A DNA stretch of 64,000 bases from Selaginella moellendorffii (taxonomy: Eukaryota > Streptophyta > Lycopodiopsida > Selaginellales > Selaginellaceae). This document shows, piece after piece, positions 56,463 through 64,000 of this stretch. Numbering within the stretch: the stretch's first letter is position 1; the number at the start of each line of letters is the position of its first letter. The stretch covers positions 144,457-208,456 of the forward strand of contig NW_003314401.1 of assembly GCF_000143415.4 (NCBI RefSeq), given 5' to 3'. The notes below the pieces were generated by a model. That model was given only the letters and a program-made list of their open reading frames with translations. It did no database searches and was not told the DNA's origin. The position numbers and the translations under genes were made by a program.

Positions 56463-58490
56463 TTGTTCCTTAGTCCAACTTTTATTGGTACTCAAGTATA
56501 TCACCACTGGTGTTGGCATCGGAAGGTCCGAGGAGTGGGCCAATCTTTGAGGAGTAGCAAGTTGGGAAGACATGGCTCTCCATTACAGTTCATGTGTGAA
56601 CTTGTAAACAACGTGGTGGATAGAAAAGGGCCAATAATGGAACGACTTTGGGATCTTGGGAACAGTGTAAGGGTTTCCTCAGAGAGTTGAGGATGTGATC
56701 TAGATGAGCGTTTGATGCAGCAAACGGGCTAATATAGTTGTAGTAAAAAACTATCGTTGGAATCACGGGCAAGATGCAGACTCCAAAACAATAAAGGAGT
56801 CACAAGATTACCCTCATATAGTTGGGGTTGGTGCTCATAAATTTGAGACCGGAATTGATGACTGTGGGAGGTCAAATACGGAAGAGGACACAAGTCCTTG
56901 AAATGGTAGCCGGGGCTACCTCTAATAAATGCTGGAACAACCCAAGGAGTTGGGGGTGTACTTAGAGGATGAGTTGGTATTCTCATCACATGGACAAGTG
57001 GTCCTAAGGGGCGAAAGGTTGCCCCTAGAGAAAAATCGAGTGTCGGAGTAACACTTGCAAAAGATAGTCCTTGGAGTAGGACATGAATACAAGGAGTTGT
57101 ATTCTAATGAGCTAGCACCTCAAAGGTAGGACCTCATGAGTCATCAGATTAACAAAGTCCAAAAAGTTGAATGACTCCAATAGAGTCAAGGTATAATCAT
57201 AAGGGCTTAAGGAAAGCATTTGGACTGAGGTGTATGGTGCCCATGAGGTATGGGGAGGATCATAAGATTCAAGTATGAGAACAGTAGATATCTCATTGAT
57301 GGCAGAATGTGCCATACTAAAGTTGTGGGAAAGATGTCCCCAAAAGAAAGCAACTTTGGCCTAGAGTTGGGTGCAAACACTATGGTGCAGTGCTAACGGA
57401 TAGTTAGCATGAAGAACAACTATATTGGTCTTGGCAAAGACCTAGGCACTAATAAGTAGTGTCATAAGGGTAGGCTCATGGGGCTAATGGTGTGAAGACA
57501 CCAAGTGTGCCAAGGTGTAATACCTTGAGGTTATGGACGCTTAACTCCAACTATCCCAAGACCCTTAACCGATTGGAAAAGGGGGTGCACTCTTATTCAT
57601 GGGCCCTTTCCCTCTATATTTGAACCTCTATGGATCGTCTCTCAAGTCGTTCCCTTTAGTTGCTTACAATATACCCTTATGGGGGATAAATTGCTTATGT
57701 TGCGATATAGTAAGTCAATATCGTAAACGGGAATGCTCATTGTCAGGAGGCCATCATTGGGACACCCAAACACTTTAGAACACCAGGAGGTGGTGTTTCG
57801 TGTCGCAAGGGCAATAGATAAGGCCCAAGGGACTAAGTCCCTAGCGGATGATGGATAGTAAATGCTATCCAAATGCCCAAGGTTGTGGAGACAAGAGAAG
57901 ACTGTCTATCCGAATTGGACAAAGCCAAAAATGGAATTTTGGCAAGGCTAGTGATGGGCATGTAAAGGCCCATAAGCAGCAATATTAACCCCGATGTGTG
58001 GGATTATAAGGTGAACATGCCTAAGATTGAGGAACCACTCCCTAAGCTATCGGGTAGGTTCATCCCTAAGAATACTTGCTAAAGCATAGTAAAATGTGCA
58101 AAGTTATCCTCCTAGTCTGGAGGAGAATAACAAAAGGAAACATATGGGGCCAAAAGGCAAGTAGTATTGGGATGGAACTGAACCATAGGAATCGCATATC
58201 CAACGGTGGTTATGCAAGTTGGGAGTGGAGAATCAAGAGGGTGTTCGAGGATGTTGTTGCTAGCAACCGTGATGCCATAGAAAGTCTAAAATATGGAATT
58301 GTCCATGTTAGACTATATGGCAACTATAAAGCTTGCGAAAAGGGAGGCCTTAGCAAGCTAAGGGACAGAGTTCCTTCAAGGTTCCCAAAGACGATTCTAG
58401 GTAGCTTAGTACCTAGAAAGGCCAAGTGTAAATGGTTCATGGAACGTGCGAAATCAGAGTGGCGCAGCAAAAGCGTGGTCTTGAAGCTTG
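56463..58490 (+). other. A interior, non-coding
   Basis: No domain recognised. A 140-codon frame at 58076-58495 is kept only partly in the homologous B copy (62299-62737, where it is frameshifted), so it is unlikely to be a gene. Confidence 0.55.
57536..57668 (+). repeat. Truncated E-type LTR fragment inside A
   Basis: It matches the last ~132 bp of the E LTR as written on the plus strand (35451-35582), from GACGCTTAACTCC to TGCTTACA. It replaces about 240 bp that the B copy still has (63145-63386). Confidence 0.85.
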
Positions 58491-59133
58491 TGTAAGTGAC
58501 TAATTTTTCCATTTTACTTTAGTCACTTAACCACACCTCCGACCACTTGGAGGAGTCTCATTCACAACCTCCACAAGTCCCAGTTAGGACTTGGGGCTTG
58601 CTAGCCCCGAGAATGGCATCCATACCACTCAACCTTTGCACTTGGTCTAAGTGCTCCCTGTGTCCGATCCCATGATCGACACCCCAAGGTATCTCTGACA
58701 TATCGGCCCGTTACGCTGAGGCCATACCTATTCACCTTGGTCATGCTGGTGGTCCAACACCACCTACATTGCAATCCTGTCTCTCATAGACTAGGCCATC
58801 CATCCATGAGGGATCATCCCAGATCCACTCCTTAGCATCCTTAGGATGCTTGCAGACTTAGGGAATAACTTTCCCCAATATCTCTTTTCCGGTCCCCACC
58901 AAGTCCCTCTCTGTCGATGGCCGTGTTCACCAACACTGCCACTGGATCAAGGCCCGCAGGCCCGACCTCTAAGTCCAACTGTCCTCTGGGACTTCCTCAC
59001 TGGGTGACCGTGTCCTTTGTCACCACACTAGAGGGCTACTCCTCTTCCTTTCCATAGTCTGGGACTTTGGGACAACATTTCGGAACACCGTGGCCTTACG
59101 CAAGCCTCATGGGTACTCTCCCCGCCTTTCGCC

Positions 59134-59152
59134 TTTAGGTTTAGGGTTTAGG
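59134..59152. repeat. Short telomere-like tract in LTR B
   Basis: TTTAGGTTTAGGGTTTAGG, with GTAAACC after it, stands where LTR A has 158 other bases (55643-55800). Confidence 0.85.
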
Positions 59153-59342
59153 TAAACCGGTCCGTGTTCACTCTAGTTTTGGACTTCCCAGTGGGCAGCT
59201 CATCACCCAACACTGGGTCCGGCCTTCCTGGGCCAAACTGGCCTTTCCTGGCCAAACTGGCTCCACTGCAGTCCTCCCCCTACTATACTTTTGGAGCTCA
59301 CCAAACCCCCCAGGGTCTGGGAGACGAACGCTTTGGGCTTTC

Positions 59343-60180
59343 ACCCTCTCAGACTCGAACTCGGACTCGACCTCGGACTCGGACTCGGACTCGGACTCGG
59401 ACTCGGATTCGGACTCGGACTCGGACTCGGACTCGGCCTCGGCCCCGGTCTCGGTCTCGGTCCCGATCTCGGTCTCGGTCTCGGTCCCGGTCTCGGTCTC
59501 GGTCCCGATCTCGGTCTCAGTCTCGGTCCCGGTCTCGGTCTTGGTCCCGGTCTCGACTTCGGACTCCATCTCGGGTCCATCTCGAACTCCATCTCGGACT
59601 CCATCTCGGGTCCACCTCGGACTCCATCTCGGACTCCACCTCGGACTCCATCTCGGGTCCTTCTCGGACTCTATCTCGGACTCCATCTCGAACTCCATCT
59701 CGGACTCCATCTCGGGTCTCATCTCGGGTCCATATCGGGTCCATCTCGGACTCCATCTCGGGTCCATCTCGAACTCCATCTCGGACTCCATCTCAGGTCC
59801 ATCTCGGACTCCATCTCAAGTCCATCTCGGACTCCATCTCGGACTCCATCTCGGGTCTCATCTCGGGTCCATATCGGGTCCATCTCGGACTCCATCTCAG
59901 GTCCATCTCGGACTCCATCTCGGACTCCATCTCGGGTCCATCTCGGACTCCATCTCAAGTCCATCTCGGACTCCATCTTGGACTCCATCTCGAGTCCATC
60001 TCGGACTCCATCTCGGGTCCATCTCGGGTCCACCTCGGACTCCACCTCGGACTCCATCTCGGGGTCCTTCTCGGGTCCACCTTGGACTCCACCTCGGGGT
60101 CCTTCTCGGCGTCCACTTCGGACTCCACCTCGGGGTCCTTCTCGGACTCCACTTCGGACTCCAACTCGAGTCGATCTCAG
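59343..60180. repeat. Expanded minisatellite in LTR B
   Basis: About 840 bp of CTCGGACTCCAT/CTCGGGTCCAT/CTCGGT-type units, the reverse complement of the LTR A array (about 375 bp). Long open frames on both strands (up to 384 codons) come only from the period being a multiple of three. Confidence 0.93.
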
Positions 60181-60414
60181 ACACTTCCACGTGTCATGTG
60201 TTGGTCCTTTTGGGTCCCTTTTTTGGAGCCTCACTTATTGCTCTCTTTGTGCTTGTTCCTCGAGCACTTTGTTGGGAGTTCCACTCCCGCTCTCGACCTT
60301 TCAAGGCGGAGCTTTTAGTCCAAATGTGTTACGCTCGTTTGGCTTTCGCTTCGGCCACTACCACGTGGCGCCCTTCCAGCACCACTTTGGGGCCTAGGGA
60401 TTTTGTGTCTCACA

Positions 60415-63400
60415 ACTCCACCACCCATAGACGAAGTTCGATGTCCTCATCGAACAGTAAACCCTTTCATAAAGTAACACCCGCACGTGTTACCATTTCC
60501 ATCCTTGGCACCTAGCCAATATTTGTCTATGGTTTGACACCAAAGGCTCACCATGCCTTGTCCATCCTCTAAGGAGTGTAGTCTCTCCAACTTAGAGACT
60601 GATTGGACCACATGTAGTGGTTCTCTCGTTTTATTGGTTTAGTTCTTGCTAAACCTCTTAGAGACCCTTCTCTAAGTCAATCCCACTACTCCTTCTCGAG
60701 TAGTCTCAATTTCCATCTATTGAACGTTTGCACCTTGGAACTTTTACTCTTTGACTTCTGGAAGTCAATTTCCTAGGTGTCTCCAACACCTTGCACTGCA
60801 CATATTGTGCAACTCCACTTCCCCATCCTAGGAAGTTCTTTACTTGAGGGCACCATCATCCTCTCTTCTATTTCGTGCCACCTTGGGCACTAAGTTCCAT
60901 TTATCATACTTTGTGCTAGGGTTGTCCATGGCCCTACCATTTGGCTACCTTACCGCTCCCTCCCTTGGAGCTTCCACTTTCGCCAAATCAGAGCAATTTG
61001 GAATCCATCCTTGGAAACACACTTCCTTTCCCGCAATTTATTAGCGTCCAACACATTAGTGTTCTTCGCCTAACTTTGCCACTTGGATTCCTTCCAAGGG
61101 ATTCCATGGCCCTATCTTGGCCACTCATCTTTTGCTCCTATCCGTTGATTGTTGCACCAAGCAACACTGAATCTTTACCTCCCTCCTTGAGGTATTCTTT
61201 TGATTCCATAGCAAAGGCTCTGCTTTGCCAAGACTAGGGTGTTCACCCCTAGTAAGTCTCTTTAGCATCTTCTGCTGTGGCCTCTATCCACGGCCCAACT
61301 TTGTGACCCTCCCATGGGTCTCTTTAGAGACTACTTTTCTTGGACACACTATGCCATCGCAATGACATAGCTCATTTCCTTAAGGTGCTTTTCCCACTTG
61401 GTCACCTTGACCAAGCCACACCATCATCAATAGCTCAAATCAACACTTTGAACTAGGAACCTTATTCCTTAACCCAAATAAGGACCTTGTCCTTATTTAG
61501 CCACAAGATCACCTAATGATCTCACCTCGGCACCTTAACAGGTTTGCCAATAAGTACTAGGTCTTCCAAACCTTTAACTTGTTAACTACGACCCCGGGGG
61601 CATCCCCCACACTTGGCGGTGCACCCAAGCCAGCCCTTACGGCCAAGGGTTCATAGCAACTGAGATTAGGTGTCCCCATCTCACTCACCACGTCCTTGGT
61701 GCCACTTGCACCAAAGCGTTCAAGTTAGATATGCCAAGCTTTCACACTAAGCAATCTAACCGTGCATCACGACTCCGAGGCATCCCTCGCTTGGCGGTGT
61801 GCCCAAACCAGTCTCCCCACTGAGAGTCCATGACCACCGAAATATGAGTGTCCTCATATTCCAAACCATCACCACGCCCTAGTGATTTGGGACTCGAACC
61901 CAAGCATTAGAGGGTCGAGACTCGAACCCAACCTCCGTATATGCATCTACGGAAGGCATCACACAGGATGCCTGGCATGACTCCCCACGCCGGTGCACCA
62001 ACTTATATTTAAAACGCGCTACAGATCACAGCTTAGGAACCTGGTTCCTCCACACTGCCAAGTCCCCTCACTTGACAAGTCTGTGATCATGCATGGACTC
62101 CTCCATGCTTGGCCCCACGGCCCACCCTTTTTGAAGTTATCACCTTCAACTAGGGTATTTGTTCCCCCGACTTGCCAATCTCGCTTGGCAAGTCCTCCAA
62201 CCACTGTAACATGGTTCCTGCATAAGCGTGAAAGTCCTTGACCATCGACTTTCGTTCAAAGCCCTCTCTTTGAACACTCGGGAACTACTTCCCTAACCTT
62301 GATAGCCTTGCCTCATGGCAGCTTCAAGACCACGCTTTTGCTGCGCCACTCTGATTTCGCGCATTCCATGAACCATTTACACTTGGCCTTTCTAGGTACT
62401 AAGCTACCTAGCATCATCTTTGGGAACCTTGAAGGAACTCTGTCCCTTAGCTTGCTAAGGCCTCCCTTTTCGCAAGCTTTATAGTTGCCATATAGTCTAA
62501 CATGGACAATTCCATATTTTAGACTCTCCATGGCATCACAGTTGCTAGCAACAACATCCTCGAGCACCCTCTTGATTCTCCACTCCCAACTTCCATAACC
62601 ACTGTTGGATATGCCCTTCGATTTCCATGGTTCAGTTCCATCCCAATACTACTTGCCTTTTGGCCCCATATGTTTCCTTTTGTTATTCTCCTCCAGACTA
62701 GGAGGATAGCTTTGCACATTTTACTATGCTTTAGCAAGTATTCTTAGGGATGAACCTACCCGATAGCTTAGGGAGTGGTTCCTCAATCTTGGGCATGCTC
62801 ACCTTATAACCCCACACATCGGGATTAACGTTGCTGCTTATGGGCCTTTACATGCCCATCACTAGCCTTGCCAAAATTCCATTTTTGGCTTTGTCCAATT
62901 CGGGTAGACAGTCTTTTCCTATCTCTACAACCTTGGACATTTGGATAGCACCTACTATCCATCATTCGCTAGGGACTTAGTCCCTTGGGCCTTATCTATT
63001 TCCCTTGTGACACGAAACACCACCTCCTGGTGTTCTAGAGTGTTTGGGTGTCCCAATGATGGCCTCCTGACAATGAGCATTCCCATTTACGACATTGACT
63101 TACTATATCGCAACATAAGCAATTTATCCCCCGTAAGGGTATATCTAACTTCCTTATGCCATTAAGAAGTCTTGGGTAGCTACTTTCTACCCATTTACCC
63201 AATTATCTTGCACCTCTTGCTTAGTTGCCCCATAGTCGTTAAGTCTTACAACTCATTGCTTGGTGCTTCCACACCTCCATCATTATCTGGGTCCCCACAC
63301 TCCAATCGTATGCCTTCCAGCTTAGGCCATGCCATTCCCACTTCTGTTGGGATTCCCTTGGCAAGGGGTTCTTATGAACCCACCATCATAACCTCAAGGT

Positions 63401-64000
63401 ATCACACCTTGGCACATTTGGTGTCTCCACACCATCGGCCCCACGAGCCTACCCTTATGACACTACTTATTAGTGTCTAGGTCTTTGCCAAGACCAATAT
63501 AGTTGTTCCTCATGCTAACTATCCGTTAGCACCGCACCATAGTGTTTGCACCCAACTCTGGGCCAAAGCTGCTTTCTTTTGGGAACATCTTTCCCATAAC
63601 TTTAGTATGGCACATTCTGCCATCAATGAAATACCTACTGTCCTCATACTTGGATCTTATGATCCTCCCCATACCTCATGGAGCACCATAGGCCTCAGTC
63701 CAAATGCTCCAACCAATCCCTTAGGACCATTCCCTGACTCTGCTTGAGTCATCCAGCATTTTGGACTTTGCTAATCCAACAACCTGCGAGGTCTTAGTCT
63801 TAGAGGTGCCAACTCATTGGAATACAACTTCTTGTATTCATGTCCTACTCACAAGGACAATCTTTGCAAGTGTTACTCTAACACTTGATGATTTTCTTGG
63901 GGCTAACCTTTGCCCCTTAGGACCACTTGTCCATGTGATGAGAATAGCACCTCATCTTTAAGTACACCGTGATTCCTTGGGTTGTTCCAGCATTTATTAG
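60415..64000 (-). mobile_element. Element B interior, continuing past the window
   Basis: Reading the minus strand from 64000 to 60415 gives a non-coding interior that is homologous to A for the part 62300-64000, and then continues about 1.9 kb to the 3' LTR. 60415-60455 and 61580-62000 resemble the segment 36214-36540 of unit E. No gag-pol domain is recognised. The 5' LTR would lie to the right of the window. Confidence 0.7.

Larger units (their letters stand above)
54823..58490 (+). mobile_element. Element A: large non-coding LTR element, cut by element B
   Basis: 5' LTR 54823-56448, primer site 56452-56462, then an interior to 58490 where B starts. No gag-pol motif is found. Element B in opposite orientation has homologous LTR and interior: A 56921-58490 corresponds to the complement of about 62300-64000. 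Confidence 0.8.
58491..60414 (-). repeat. B 3' LTR (1924 bp), inserted in A
   Basis: It is the reverse complement of LTR A in overall layout. On the plus strand it runs TGTAAGTGACTAATTTT...GTCTCACA. The purine-rich GGGTGGTGGAG on the minus strand directly precedes it (60416-60430), as expected for a polypurine tract. It is longer than LTR A mainly through minisatellite growth. Confidence 0.82.

Noticed and set aside
58076-58495. 140-codon frame in element A as a host or element gene
   Set aside because: The homologous B copy (62299-62737) breaks the frame, and no family is recognised.
59164-60515. Very long open frames (up to 384 codons) rich in SR, GL, ESE or DSIS repeats
   Set aside because: They arise from a 6/12-bp minisatellite whose period is a multiple of three. 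All frames on both strands are open, and there is no independent coding evidence.

Overview
The window is nuclear DNA of a land plant, most likely a lycophyte such as Selaginella (inference). The evidence is a plastid-type pyruvate dehydrogenase E2, plant-type P450, PPR and membrane RING genes, TTTAGGG telomere units and plant LTR elements. The introns are very short (43-90 bp, GT-AG), which is typical of Selaginella. One run of 100 N (20077-20176) is an assembly gap.

Layout. 1-13680 is gene-rich. It holds the 5' part of a cytochrome P450 (-), a compact plastid E2-like gene without a lipoyl domain or catalytic His (-), a tandemly duplicated ~1.2 kb non-coding unit, and an unrecognised gene whose 5' end abuts that unit (+). 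Then come a TFIIA large-subunit 3' fragment (-), a frameshifted PPR pseudogene (-) containing a perfect hairpin, an intact pfkB (pseudouridine-kinase-like) gene (+) and an intact 14-exon membrane RING gene (+). Both intact models sum to whole codons.

14184-26265 is a decayed Ty3/gypsy element (T1) with short LTRs, split in its integrase by a 7.2 kb LTR element (T2) that has no recognisable genes. A ribosomal protein L10 pseudogene follows, then about 5 kb of AT-rich sequence.

32422-42282 is element D, a well-preserved Tf1/sushi-type chromovirus with a 5-bp target duplication. It carries a 15-nt primer-binding site complementary to the predicted 5' end of its own RNA, and a GGGAAAC heptamer in the right phase for a -1 gag-pol frameshift. 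D is split by unit E (35389-39709, duplication ACATT). E is a chimera of TRIM-like LTRs, a minisatellite segment, a dead antisense chromovirus, four telomere units and 66 nt of initiator tRNA-Met lying against its LTR.

42288-49613 holds an inverted pair of near-identical MITEs with 4-bp target duplications, a decayed TRIM, a 208-bp tandem duplication, a doubtful gene and an intronless acyl-protein-thioesterase-like gene. From 49614 to the end is a second copy of the T1 family. It is invaded by a TRIM (G) and by two large minisatellite-bearing LTR elements in opposite orientation (A on +, B on -).

Apart from neighbouring positions, the host genes show no functional grouping. The right four-fifths of the window is nested retrotransposons.
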